This document shows, one piece after another, positions 1 through 7,824 of a stretch of 22,824 nucleotides of DNA. Source of the stretch: Balneolales bacterium. Its GTDB lineage: Bacteria; Bacteroidota; Rhodothermia; Balneolales; Natronogracilivirgulaceae. The notes beneath the pieces are model-generated. The model was not told where the DNA came from. It made no database searches and worked only from the letters and a program-made list of their open reading frames with translations. A program made the position numbers and the translations under genes. Numbering within the stretch: the first letter of the stretch is position 1; every line of letters starts with the position of its first letter. The stretch lies in NCBI GenBank assembly GCA_007133995.1, contig SLLP01000268.1, positions 1 to 22,824 on the forward strand, in the 5' to 3' direction.

Positions 1-1111
1 CTGCGACCTCCGAATGATCCGGCATCTCATCCTGTGGAAGAATATACACGTTGCTTCCTGTTTCAATGCCTTTGATAGAGAGCCAGTTCATCAGGTCCAC
101 ATCACCGTTGTCCGGTTTATTCCGGTACATTACCTTGTGATTTTTATCGTCGTACTTACCCCAGCGAACAAGGTCCTTTTTGATGAAGATGGCAGCTGAT
201 TTGCCCATGATCGTTGATGTGATGATCTCTGAAGGGTCGTTCGATGTGCGTTCATCGGGGCTGTCACGGTAGAGATCAACCGATTCATACAGATCACTCA
301 GGAAAAAGTCCCGGATCACATCCCAACCGTGATCCCGCAGCTTTACTTCGGCAAGATTGTTGGGACTTCTGTCAATTGTGCTGTCAAGAACACGCTTGTA
401 GTTATTGATCTTTTTGTAAAGCGAGGTATTGGATTTGAGTCCGGCAAGCAAAAGCGGATCATTAGTCTGCTTCATCACACGTGTAATGCTTTTCTCAATA
501 TCACGGAAATACTGTTCAGCAATTTCTTTCCGATCTTCTTCGGAAGCGCCGTGTCCGAAATACTTGGCACCGTCCCTTTCGGTTCCCGTATGGAATTGAA
601 TATGAGGCTGAGGCAATTCATCCAGCCAGTCGGACATCGAAACCGGTATGTCATCCGGAGTTATTTCGTTTATGGAAGTACGCGTACACCTCAGAAGCCG
701 GATATACTCCTGACTGATCGCCAGAACGCAGAAGCTTCCATTAATACTGACCATGGGGAGCAGCGGGGTAATGCGGAATTCCTTGTTGACATATACCATC
801 TCCTTCATGTCATAGGGTAGCTTGAACACCTCGAAATAGTCGGTCGTAAGGTAGACAGCCATTCCATGTTCCATGTTGGACCAGAATAATGGTTGACCAA
901 GCAGCTCTTTGGCCGGTTTGAGATAATCGGCCGCATCAGTTTCTTTCATTCCTCTCTGTTTCAGTTGCTCTGCGGCACTGGAAAGAAGGTTTTTGAAGCG
1001 TATCGGGTTCTGCTGACGTTCATCCCCGATCTTTTCGGTCGGCATGGTGATAGTGACGTTGTGCTGACCGTTTTTCTGAATGAGCTTTTTAATCATTTTG
1101 TCGGTAACCAT
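1..1111 (-). CDS. baeRF-family (bacterial eRF1-like) protein, C-terminus cut by window edge
   Basis: The minus strand is open from an ATG at 1109-1111 to the left edge, about 370 residues with no stop. The protein starts MVTDKMIKKLIQ and continues with VTITMPTEK and QQNPIRFKNLLSSAAEQL, then LGQPLFWSNMEHGMAVYL. These match the N-terminal signature of the bacterial archaeo-eukaryotic release-factor families (baeRF 3/7 type): a S/T-I-Y/T-M-P-T strand, 'pIRfKNLL', then 'FW...GlavyL'. Families of this type are usually around 370-400 residues, so only the extreme C-terminus should be missing. They are predicted by homology to act on ribosomes or tRNA in stress, but few have been tested. The start is supported by GAGGTG just upstream. 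No partner gene is visible to its right, where a long gene-poor region follows. The exact baeRF subfamily is uncertain. Confidence 0.8.
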   Translation of the reverse strand, partial: MVTDKMIKKLIQKNGQHNVTITMPTEKIGDERQQNPIRFKNLLSSAAEQLKQRGMKETDAADYLKPAKELLGQPLFWSNMEHGMAVYLTTDYFEVFKLPYDMKEMVYVNKEFRITPLLPMVSINGSFCVLAISQEYIRLLRCTRTSINEITPDDIPVSMSDWLDELPQPHIQFHTGTERDGAKYFGHGASEEDRKEIAEQYFRDIEKSITRVMKQTNDPLLLAGLKSNTSLYKKINNYKRVLDSTIDRSPNNLAEVKLRDHGWDVIRDFFLSDLYESVDLYRDSPDERTSNDPSEIITSTIMGKSAAIFIKKDLVRWGKYDDKNHKVMYRNKPDNGDVDLMNWLSIKGIETGSNVYILPQDEMPDHSEVA

Positions 1112-1184
1112 TAAGCACCTCTTTTTTTCTTGTGTGGATAATGAATCTGTAATGATCTGCAGGGGCCCGATAACCATGAGAAGA

Positions 1185-1207
1185 GCTACTCAGGAGTAGC
1201 CCTTTTT
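1185..1207 (+). terminator. Terminator-like hairpin
   Basis: GCTACTC and GAGTAGC (1185-1191 and 1194-1200) are perfect inverted repeats with only AG between them. The first pairs must open to form a real loop. On the plus strand this is followed by CC and TTTTT at 1203-1207, the shape of a Rho-independent terminator. No plus-strand gene precedes it in the window, so it could be a relic, stop antisense transcription into the hut region, or be a protein-binding palindrome. Confidence 0.4.
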
Positions 1208-1432
1208 GCAGTCTCAGATTTTCATGGATTCTTTGACGTTTGTAATTTTTATGGATCTCAAGAGGTGTTCTTTAAATCATACGTCCTTGCATTTTGAATA
1301 AGATGTGCCTTGTACTTTACTAACAATTTTATTTTAGATGGCATTCGTATGAGGAGGAGGTTATGATCACATGTGTTCGCATTTTTTATATTATGGAATA
1401 TGGACCAGCTGTTAAGTATCCGTTGATTTTCG

Positions 1433-1576
1433 TCAGGGCAATCTGGCGGCAAAGGTTTCTCCCCAGCGGTTGACGGCTTCCAGGGTGACCGGGCCGGCTT
1501 TGTCATCCACCGGAGCATAAAACATATGGTCGGGCATGAAACGTGATAGCTGACATTGAGCATATATCAATCGGTT
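1433..1576 (-). pseudogene. Decayed C-terminal fragment of an unidentified protein
   Basis: One minus-strand frame reads protein-like for about 40 residues (SRFMPDHMFYAPVDDKAG, then VTLEAVNRWGETFAARLP) and ends at a TGA at 1433-1435. It has no ATG start of its own, and its 5' end runs into the short tandem repeats at 1571-1620. Residue composition looks more like real protein than the overlapping 101-residue ORF in another frame. 'SRFMPDHMF' followed by 'P.T.EAV' weakly resembles the 'W-H-x-(S/T)-R-F-x-P-x-Y' region of AmmeMemoRadiSam radical SAM proteins, but this is too short to assign. It is best read as a gene relic. Confidence 0.3.
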
Positions 1577-1620
1577 GCAAAGGTCGGTTGCAGAGGTTGC
1601 ACAGGGTGCACAGGGTGCAC
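1571..1620. repeat. Cluster of short tandem repeats (unit about GGKTGCANAGG)
   Basis: Five consecutive variants of one short motif lie head to tail: GGTTGCAAAGG (1573), GGTTGCAGAGG (1586), GGTTGCACAGG (1595), GGGTGCACAGG (1604) and a partial GGGTGCAC (1613). The period is first 13 bp, then 9 bp. The same 11-mer GGTTGCAAAGG occurs again at 20189-20199, upstream of the TonB receptor. This resembles slipped-strand expansion of intergenic DNA. No function is evident. Confidence 0.7.
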
Positions 1621-1758
1621 ACTAAAAATGTACTTCACAGAGAGATGGAACTCAAGCATGTCCTGGTACTTTTGTTCGGTTTCTAAAGAAAAATCATTAA
1701 TCCGTTTTACCTTGTCTCTTTCAGCTTGCTGCGGCGAAGACTATATTCTGGTTAGATC

Positions 1759-1799
1759 GCAAACAGGAAAGGGGTTTTAATGCAAACAGGAAAAGAGTT
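1759..1799. repeat. 18-bp direct repeat upstream of hutU (possible operator)
   Basis: GCAAACAGGAAAGGGGTT at 1759-1776 is repeated as GCAAACAGGAAAAGAGTT at 1782-1799, identical at 16 of 18 positions and 23 bp start to start, about two helical turns. It lies 67-107 bp before the chosen hutU start, where a transcription factor controlling the operon could bind. No hut regulator gene is present in the window. Whether it is a regulatory site or a small duplication is unknown. Confidence 0.55.
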
Positions 1800-1865
1800 G
1801 TACCGCAATCCGGTAAAATGAGCCTGAAGTGTTCATTGCTTCGATTCAAAGTAAACGCGAAAAGA

Positions 1866-3590
1866 ATGGTTATGGAATCCGACAAGATATTTCAAGTGAA
1901 AGCCCCTCACGGTAACAGTTTGTCTTGCAAGGGCTGGCATCAGGAAGCGGCCATGCGTATGCTGATGAACAATCTGGATCCGGCTGTCGCTGAAAAACCT
2001 CACGAGCTCATCGTATACGGAGGCACGGGCAAAGCGGCAAGGAACAGGGAGTGCTATCACCGGATCATCGCCACGCTGCAGCGGCTTGAAAACGATGAAA
2101 CACTGCTGGTTCAGAGTGGAAAGCCGGTGGGTGTGTTCCGGACACACGACCAGGCTCCGCGGGTGCTGATCTCCAATGCACAGCTTGTGCCGCGCTGGGC
2201 AACCTGGAAGGAATTTCGCCGCCTGGAGGCGCTCGGGCTCACCATGTACGGTCAGATGACGGCGGGATCGTGGATCTACATCGGAAGTCAGGGCATTTTG
2301 CAGGGAACGTATGAGACGTTCGCCGCATGTGCAAAGAAGTATTTTGGAGGATCGCTGGTCGGACGACTGGTCCTTACGGCTGGACTTGGTGGCATGGGCG
2401 GGGCGCAGCCGCTTGCCGCGACGATGAACGGCGGAGTATGTCTGGTGGTGGAGGTGGATGAGGCGCGGGTCAGCAAGCGGGTGGAAACAGGGTATTGCGA
2501 CCGGAAATCGCATGACCTGAACGAGGCGCTCGAACTGGTTGCGCAGGCCCGGCTGAATAAGGAACCGCTCTCAGTCGGTCTGGTCGGAAACATCGCAGAA
2601 GTGATGCCCGAGCTTGTGAACAGGATTTCGGCTGATGCCGGCCTGCTTCCCGATATTGTCACGGACCAGACTTCGGCGCATGACCTGCGCGAGGGATATA
2701 TACCGGCCGGTTATTCCCTTGAAGAGGCATCGGAGCTGCGCGGCAGGGATCCGGAGGGATACGATGAGCGGGTGCTGGACTCCATGGTGACTCATGTAAA
2801 TGCCATGCTTGTGCTGAAAAACAGCGGAGCGGTGGTGTTCGATTACGGAAATAACCTGCGCGGACAGGTGTCTGATTTCCGGGGGATGCAGGAGGCGTTT
2901 GAGATCCCCGGCTTTGTGCCGGAGTTTATCCGGCCCTTGTTTTGCAAAGGATCCGGGCCGTTTCGCTGGGCTGCGCTTTCGGGCGATCCGCAGGATATCT
3001 ATCGGACGGACCGTGCCGTGCTGGAAACCTTCCCGGAAAAGGAGCATTTGGCCCGGTGGATCCGCAAGGCGGGCGAAAAAGTACACTTTCAGGGTCTGCC
3101 GGCGCGGATTTGCTGGCTGGAATACGGCGAACGGGCCGAGTTGGGCGCCCGGTTCAACGAGCTCGTCAAGGAAGGCGTGGTGAAGACCCCGATAGTGATC
3201 GGCCGCGACCATCTTGATACCGGATCGGTCGCATCCCCCAACAGGGAAACCGAGGGCATGCGGGACGGTTCGGATGCCATCGCCGACTGGCCGCTGCTCA
3301 ATGCCATGCTCAACACGGCTTGCGGTGCAAGCTGGGTGTCGCTGCATCATGGCGGCGGAGTCGGCATCGGGTACTCCATCCATGCCGGCATGGTCTGCGT
3401 TGCGGATGGCACCAAATCGGGTGCACGCCGTTTGCAGCGGGTGCTGACGGCGGATCCGGGCACGGGTATTATGCGTCATGCCGATGCCGGATACAACGAG
3501 GCGGTCCGAACAGCGAATGAACGCGGTGTGGATTTGCCCATGATTAACGCTGACGGTTTGTCCGAAAAAAAGACAGGAGCAAAATCATGA
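1866..3590 (+). CDS. hutU: Urocanate hydratase (urocanase)
   Basis: Second step of histidine degradation in the cytoplasm: urocanate plus water to 4-imidazolone-5-propionate, with NAD+ as a tightly bound electrophile. The protein shows the family hallmarks: GNSLSCKGW and MRMLMNNLDP at the N-terminus, YGQMTAGSWIYIGSQGI, the NAD-binding glycine loop LTAGLGGMGGAQPLAATM, GLPARICW with the conserved cysteine, and GRDHLDTGSVASPNRETEG. Length from this ATG is 574 residues, close to the usual 550-570. An in-frame ATG at 1818 would add 16 residues that do not look conserved, and an ATG at 1872 is also possible. No start has a good ribosome binding site. The stop overlaps the hutH start by 4 bp (ATGA), so the two are translationally coupled. 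Confidence 0.97.
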   Translation: MVMESDKIFQVKAPHGNSLSCKGWHQEAAMRMLMNNLDPAVAEKPHELIVYGGTGKAARNRECYHRIIATLQRLENDETLLVQSGKPVGVFRTHDQAPRVLISNAQLVPRWATWKEFRRLEALGLTMYGQMTAGSWIYIGSQGILQGTYETFAACAKKYFGGSLVGRLVLTAGLGGMGGAQPLAATMNGGVCLVVEVDEARVSKRVETGYCDRKSHDLNEALELVAQARLNKEPLSVGLVGNIAEVMPELVNRISADAGLLPDIVTDQTSAHDLREGYIPAGYSLEEASELRGRDPEGYDERVLDSMVTHVNAMLVLKNSGAVVFDYGNNLRGQVSDFRGMQEAFEIPGFVPEFIRPLFCKGSGPFRWAALSGDPQDIYRTDRAVLETFPEKEHLARWIRKAGEKVHFQGLPARICWLEYGERAELGARFNELVKEGVVKTPIVIGRDHLDTGSVASPNRETEGMRDGSDAIADWPLLNAMLNTACGASWVSLHHGGGVGIGYSIHAGMVCVADGTKSGARRLQRVLTADPGTGIMRHADAGYNEAVRTANERGVDLPMINADGLSEKKTGAKS

Positions 3591-5101
3591 CCACACTGCA
3601 AAAGAATCTAACTGTAGACCGTCTGTACAAGGATATTGACCGGCAACTTGCCCTGTTTGGCCAGAACCGGGAGGCGCTTCGTAACTCGCGTGAAATCGTC
3701 GATCGGGCCCTGGCCGACGGCAACGCCTACTACGGTATCAATACCGGGTTCGGTGCACTGGTACAAAAACGTATTGATTCGGATGACCTTAGTCGGCTTC
3801 AGTCCAATCTGCTGCTGAGTCATGCGGTGGGTGTGGGACCGCCCGTACCCGTTGAAATATCCCGTCTCATGCTTCAACTGAAGCTTTGCACTCTTGGGCT
3901 TGGTTATTCGGGAGTATCACTAAACACATTCGAAAGGCTGCTTTATTTTACAAAGCATGATTTAATCCCTGTAATTCCATCTCGCGGAAGCCTGGGGGCC
4001 TCTGGAGATCTTGCACCGTTGGCGCATATGTCACTTCCGCTGATTGGTGAGGGTTTTTTCTGGGATGATGCGCGCAGGGAACCGGTGCCGGCGGGCGAAG
4101 TACTTCAGGCGCACAGACTGGAACCCATTGAACTGCAGCCCAAGGACGGACTGGCGCTGATCAACGGCACGCAGCTGATGTCCGCCTATGGAGCCTGGGT
4201 TTTTCACAGATGCAATCATCTTATCCGCATGGCTGATCTGATTGCGGCCATGAGTCTTGAGGCGCTGCAGGGCAGTATAGTTCCGTTTGATGACAGGATT
4301 CACCGTCTGCGTCCTCATCAGGGTCAGCTGGAGGTAGCGGAAAATGTTCGGAATCTGCTGGTTGACAGCGAAATTCTGGAAAATCACCGGCATTGCGGAA
4401 AGGTTCAGGATCCCTACTGCCTCAGGTGCGTGCCGCAGGTGCACGGAGCCAGCCGCGATGCGCTGCGATATGGGAAACAGGTTATTGAGACGGAGATCAA
4501 TTCGGTGAACGACAACCCGCTGGTCATGGAGAATGGTGATATTCTGAGCGGAGGTAATTTTCACGGGCAGCCGCTGGCGCTTGCCATGGACCATGCTGCC
4601 GTGGCGCTGTCGGAGCTTGGCGGCATATCAGAAAGGCGGATCTATCTGTTGCTTGAGGGACATGACGGACTCCCCAAGCTGCTGATGCAGGAAACCGGTA
4701 TCAACTCCGGATTCATGATCCCTCAGTACACGGCGGCATCGCTAGTTTCTGAAAACAAGATCCTGTCGCATCCGGCATCGGTGGATTCCATACCGACCAG
4801 CCTGGGCCAGGAGGATCACGTAAGCATGGGGAGTATTGCCGCGATTAAAATGCTGCAGGTATTTGAAAATGTGGAGGTGATCCTTGCCATCGAGCTTCTT
4901 ACTGCAGCGCAGGCACTGGATTTTCGCAAACCGCTTAACCCGGGTCGCGGAGTGCTGGCAGCGCATGATTATCTGCGTTCCGTAATTCCACATATGGAGG
5001 AAGACCGGTACATGCGCGATGAAATAGACGAGGGTGTCACCATGCTTCGGAAAACTGAAATGATAGACAAAGTGGAGGCATCATGCCGAAAACTGAAGTA
5101 A
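3587..5101 (+). CDS. hutH: Histidine ammonia-lyase (histidase)
   Basis: First step of histidine degradation: non-oxidative deamination of L-histidine to trans-urocanate and ammonia. The 504-residue length is typical. Residues 138-140 (within GSLGASGDLAPLAH) are the Ala-Ser-Gly triplet that cyclises into the MIO electrophilic cofactor. The active-site YYGINTGFG lies at 48-56, and further family signatures are LINGTQLMSAYGA, VNDNPLV and GGNFHGQPLA. The start is fixed by the ATGA overlap with hutU and by GGAG about 7 nt upstream. The gene ends 19 bp inside hutI. Middle gene of a tight hutUHI block; nothing unusual in its sequence. Confidence 0.98.
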   Translation: MTTLQKNLTVDRLYKDIDRQLALFGQNREALRNSREIVDRALADGNAYYGINTGFGALVQKRIDSDDLSRLQSNLLLSHAVGVGPPVPVEISRLMLQLKLCTLGLGYSGVSLNTFERLLYFTKHDLIPVIPSRGSLGASGDLAPLAHMSLPLIGEGFFWDDARREPVPAGEVLQAHRLEPIELQPKDGLALINGTQLMSAYGAWVFHRCNHLIRMADLIAAMSLEALQGSIVPFDDRIHRLRPHQGQLEVAENVRNLLVDSEILENHRHCGKVQDPYCLRCVPQVHGASRDALRYGKQVIETEINSVNDNPLVMENGDILSGGNFHGQPLALAMDHAAVALSELGGISERRIYLLLEGHDGLPKLLMQETGINSGFMIPQYTAASLVSENKILSHPASVDSIPTSLGQEDHVSMGSIAAIKMLQVFENVEVILAIELLTAAQALDFRKPLNPGRGVLAAHDYLRSVIPHMEEDRYMRDEIDEGVTMLRKTEMIDKVEASCRKLK

Positions 5102-6717
5102 GTTGGAACAGGGAGCAAAATACGATTGAGACGGCAGGACCTGATATACCCGTGCAACCGAAAGACTGGGAGTCGGCGGTAGAGCCGGAACAGGAAGCGA
5201 GTCCAAGAACAAAACCAAAGCAGAATGGAGAGCGCTTCCGGCTGCTCAGGAATATCGGCGCGCTGGCGGTCTGCCCCATGGAGGGTGGACAAAGCGAAAT
5301 TCGCCTGATCCGGGATGCAGCCATTTTGTGGAAGGGTGACACCATTCTGTATGCCGGCGAGGAGTCCGGACTTCGTGAATGGTTTCACATCCATGGTCCC
5401 TCCGATAGCCAAAAAGGTACTTCCGATAGCAACGAAGGTATTACCAACAGGAGCGAGGGATCAGGAAATGAAATCAGCGGTATCACCAATGGAAGCCGGG
5501 GGAGCAGCACGGGAACGGCAGCTGCATCAGATAGCGGTACAATGTCAGATTTCCATTATGGTCCGGCAGAAGAGCAAACGGAAGTGTTTGATGCTTGCGG
5601 CCGGCTTGTCGTCCCGGGGTTGATTGACTGTCACACACATCTTGCATTTGGCGGCTGGCGTCCGGATGAGTTTGAAATGCGCTCCCTTGGTAAGACATAT
5701 GAGGAGATTGCGGCCGCCGGCGGCGGTATTCTGAGTACGATGAAGGCCACCCGCGAGATCACGGAGGATGCGCTGCTGGACAAAAGTGCTGATCTGTTGC
5801 ATCGGATTATGTCCCTTGGCGTGACCACTATTGAATGCAAGAGCGGCTACGGCCTGGATCCTCAGCAGGAATTGAAGCAGCTCTGGGTGTACCGGAGACT
5901 ACAGGAGCAGTCCCCGGTTCGCATTCTGAGCACATTTCTCGGGGCACATGCTATCCCGCCGGAGTACAGCGATGACCGTGAAGGTTACATTTCACTGGTA
6001 ATCAATGAGATGATGCCACGGGTTTTGGAGCATGACCTGGCTGTTTTCTGTGATGTTTTCGCCGATGTTCCGGCGTTTACGGTCAAGGAAGCTGAAAAGA
6101 TTCTGTTGGCGGCCAAGGCGGTGGGACTCATTCCCAAAATTCATGCCGATCAGCTTACGGAGTGTGGTGGGGCAGAGCTGGCGGCGCGTGTGGAAGCCAT
6201 ATCAGCAGATCATCTGGAATGCATCTCGAATGCCGGAATACGGGCGATGAAAGAGGCAGGAACCGTTGCCGTAAGTCTGCCACTGGCAACCTGGTATCTG
6301 AGAAAGAAACCGATACCAACGCGGTCAATGATCCATGCAGGCGTACCGGTTGCTGTGTCAACTGATTTCAATCCGGGTTCGGCGCCCAGCTATCATCTGC
6401 CGTTTGCCATGCATCTGGCATGTACGCTTCAATATATGTCGCCGGCTGAAGTCTTGAAGGGTGCAACAATCCATGCGGCTGCGGCACTGGGCCTTGACGG
6501 AATCGCAGGATCCATCGAATCCGGTAAAAAAGCTGATTTTGTGGAAATTGATGCGGGTGGAGTTCCACATGCATCCACTCATGCTGATATCTCTATTGCC
6601 TCCGGGTATTCCGATATTTCCAATCCTGTGGATCAGTGGATGTATCATTTTCAAGCTGATTGCGCGGTTCGGGTTTGGGCTGGCGGTGAATGCGTTGTGT
6701 CTAAAAACGGACTATAA
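5083..6717 (+). CDS. hutI: Imidazolonepropionase with N-terminal extension and repeat insertion
   Basis: Third histidine-degradation enzyme: hydrolyses 4-imidazolone-5-propionate to N-formimino-L-glutamate. It is an amidohydrolase-fold metalloenzyme. The metal-binding HTH lies at residues 184-186 (VPGLIDCHTHLAFGG), with FLGAHAIPPE, KIHADQLT and VSTDFNPGS further on. It is 544 residues against about 400-420 for the family. The excess is an N-terminal hydrophilic extension (about 1-50), a Ser/Gly/Asn-rich insertion (about 105-165) between the first beta-domain and the metal site, and a small insertion near residue 490-505. The start is supported by GGAGG 4 nt before ATG 5083, inside hutH (19-bp overlap). 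No later ATG fits before the conserved RNIGALAV segment. All key residues I can see are kept, so it is probably active. Confidence 0.96.
   Translation: MPKTEVSWNREQNTIETAGPDIPVQPKDWESAVEPEQEASPRTKPKQNGERFRLLRNIGALAVCPMEGGQSEIRLIRDAAILWKGDTILYAGEESGLREWFHIHGPSDSQKGTSDSNEGITNRSEGSGNEISGITNGSRGSSTGTAAASDSGTMSDFHYGPAEEQTEVFDACGRLVVPGLIDCHTHLAFGGWRPDEFEMRSLGKTYEEIAAAGGGILSTMKATREITEDALLDKSADLLHRIMSLGVTTIECKSGYGLDPQQELKQLWVYRRLQEQSPVRILSTFLGAHAIPPEYSDDREGYISLVINEMMPRVLEHDLAVFCDVFADVPAFTVKEAEKILLAAKAVGLIPKIHADQLTECGGAELAARVEAISADHLECISNAGIRAMKEAGTVAVSLPLATWYLRKKPIPTRSMIHAGVPVAVSTDFNPGSAPSYHLPFAMHLACTLQYMSPAEVLKGATIHAAAALGLDGIAGSIESGKKADFVEIDAGGVPHASTHADISIASGYSDISNPVDQWMYHFQADCAVRVWAGGECVVSKNGL
5401..5526 (+). 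repeat. Degenerate 21-bp (7-residue) tandem repeats inside hutI
   Basis: Within the HutI insertion, residues 107-148 divide into 7-residue units: SDSQKGT, SDSNEGI, TNRSEGS, GNEISGI, TNGSRGS, STGTAAA. The first two units also agree closely as DNA (5401-5421 and 5422-5442), and the third and fifth share an ACCAA...GGGG-like pattern. The 21-bp period keeps the frame, so copy-number changes would only lengthen a flexible linker. Confidence 0.75.
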
Positions 6718-6785
6718 TCGGTTTGATGACGCTCATACATCTATCCAAAGGTAATTGATCTCAATGGCAACTCATTAAACACTTT

Positions 6786-7712
6786 ATGAAGAAAAGTGAT
6801 CTCAGAATCGGCGATTCCATTGTTAGCAGAATGTCTGGAGAAACGGACTCCAAACCCTCTTTTATTTTGGTAGGGTGTCCGGTGGATGAAGGAGTGACCC
6901 GTAATGGAGGCCGGCCGGGCGCTTCCAAGGCCCCGCCGTTGATCCGGAAGCATCTGTTCAAAATGACTCCGCCGGCGGAACGCAGTGACTCCTTTCATGA
7001 CCTCGTCAGAAATGCCAGGGATCTTGGTGACATGCCTTTCACAGAAATGGAGGATATGCAGATGGGGCTGGCTGCACGCATTGCTCCCTGGCTCGAAAAA
7101 AAGGTTCCGGTCATCGTGCTTGGGGGCGGACACGAAACCACATTCGGTCACTATCTTGGCTATCGCCAATCGAAGCTGCACCATGATATCATCAATATAG
7201 ATGCGCATTCCGATGTTCGGCCGTTGAAAAATGGTGCAGGTCACTCCGGGAGTCCGTTTCGTCAGATTCTGGAGGACAGCGGCACCTTTTGCCGATCATA
7301 TCATGTAATGGGCCTGCAGCCGCAATCCGTTACAAAGGAGCATCTTGAATATGTGGAGGGATTGGGTGGGAGTTATTTGCTGAAGGAAGATACAAGTACG
7401 GAAAAGGTTGCAAGCCGTCTTGAGGCACTTTCCGGCGAAATTGAATCACGAATCCTGATGACGCTCGATATGGATGTGCTGGACCAATCGGTAGCGCCCG
7501 GTGTCAGCGCACCCTGTCCGGATGGTCTGCCAAAATCACTGCTTTTGAAAACGGCAAGGCTGGCGGGAGAGCACAAATCGGTGGCATCGCTGGATCTTGT
7601 GGAAGTGAATCCGTTATTTGACAGGGATGAACAGACTGCACGGTTGGGGGCACTGATTATCTGGAATTTTATTTACGGATTATGTGAAAGAAGGGACCGG
7701 GGTGTTGTATAA
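6786..7712 (+). CDS. hutG: Formimidoylglutamase (arginase/ureohydrolase family)
   Basis: Last step of this hut route: N-formimino-L-glutamate plus water to L-glutamate and formamide. It belongs to the binuclear manganese ureohydrolases. Conserved metal ligands are visible: GGGHE (His116), NIDAHSD (Asp139, His141, Asp143) and TLDMDVLD (Asp228, Asp230). SGSPFRQ and DLVEVNP are further family signatures. At 308 residues it has normal length. Agmatinase or arginase is the alternative by fold, but the hutUHI neighbours decide the call. It begins 68 bp after hutI without a clear ribosome binding site, and probably shares the operon transcript. A formimidoylglutamate deiminase (HutF) and formyl-glutamate hydrolase are not present, consistent with the direct one-step branch. 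Confidence 0.93.
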   Translation: MKKSDLRIGDSIVSRMSGETDSKPSFILVGCPVDEGVTRNGGRPGASKAPPLIRKHLFKMTPPAERSDSFHDLVRNARDLGDMPFTEMEDMQMGLAARIAPWLEKKVPVIVLGGGHETTFGHYLGYRQSKLHHDIINIDAHSDVRPLKNGAGHSGSPFRQILEDSGTFCRSYHVMGLQPQSVTKEHLEYVEGLGGSYLLKEDTSTEKVASRLEALSGEIESRILMTLDMDVLDQSVAPGVSAPCPDGLPKSLLLKTARLAGEHKSVASLDLVEVNPLFDRDEQTARLGALIIWNFIYGLCERRDRGVV

Positions 7713-7824
7713 ACAGGGTTGTTCCGTCCATCAATAAGTTTGCAGCCGGGAACTATGAACGATCCGAAAATCCGGTTCGGGCACTTCAATTCTATATGGC
7801 TACAGCTGAAGTCAGTCACGTAAA

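Larger units (their letters stand above)
1112..1865. other. Gene-poor region upstream of the hut operon
   Basis: About 750 bp separate the divergent baeRF gene and hutU. I see no complete convincing gene. The stretch contains a GC-rich hairpin with a T run (1185-1207), a decayed minus-strand reading frame (1433-1576), a cluster of short tandem repeats (1571-1620) and an 18-bp direct repeat just before hutU (1759-1799). The AT-rich part at about 1240-1400 probably carries the baeRF promoter, and the hut promoter must lie within about 1620-1850. A TACTTTTG at 1667-1674 fits the Bacteroidota -7 consensus TAnnTTTG, but I found no good -33 partner, so it is not called. Confidence 0.6.

Noticed and set aside
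2571..3479. 302-residue minus-strand frame antisense to hutU
   Set aside because: It has no recognisable motif, and hutU is complete and conserved on the other strand. Such frames are expected opposite GC-biased coding DNA.
7713..7824. Bidirectional terminator between hutG and tryptophanase
   Set aside because: Only a 5-bp CCGAA/TTCGG stem was found, without a T run on either strand.
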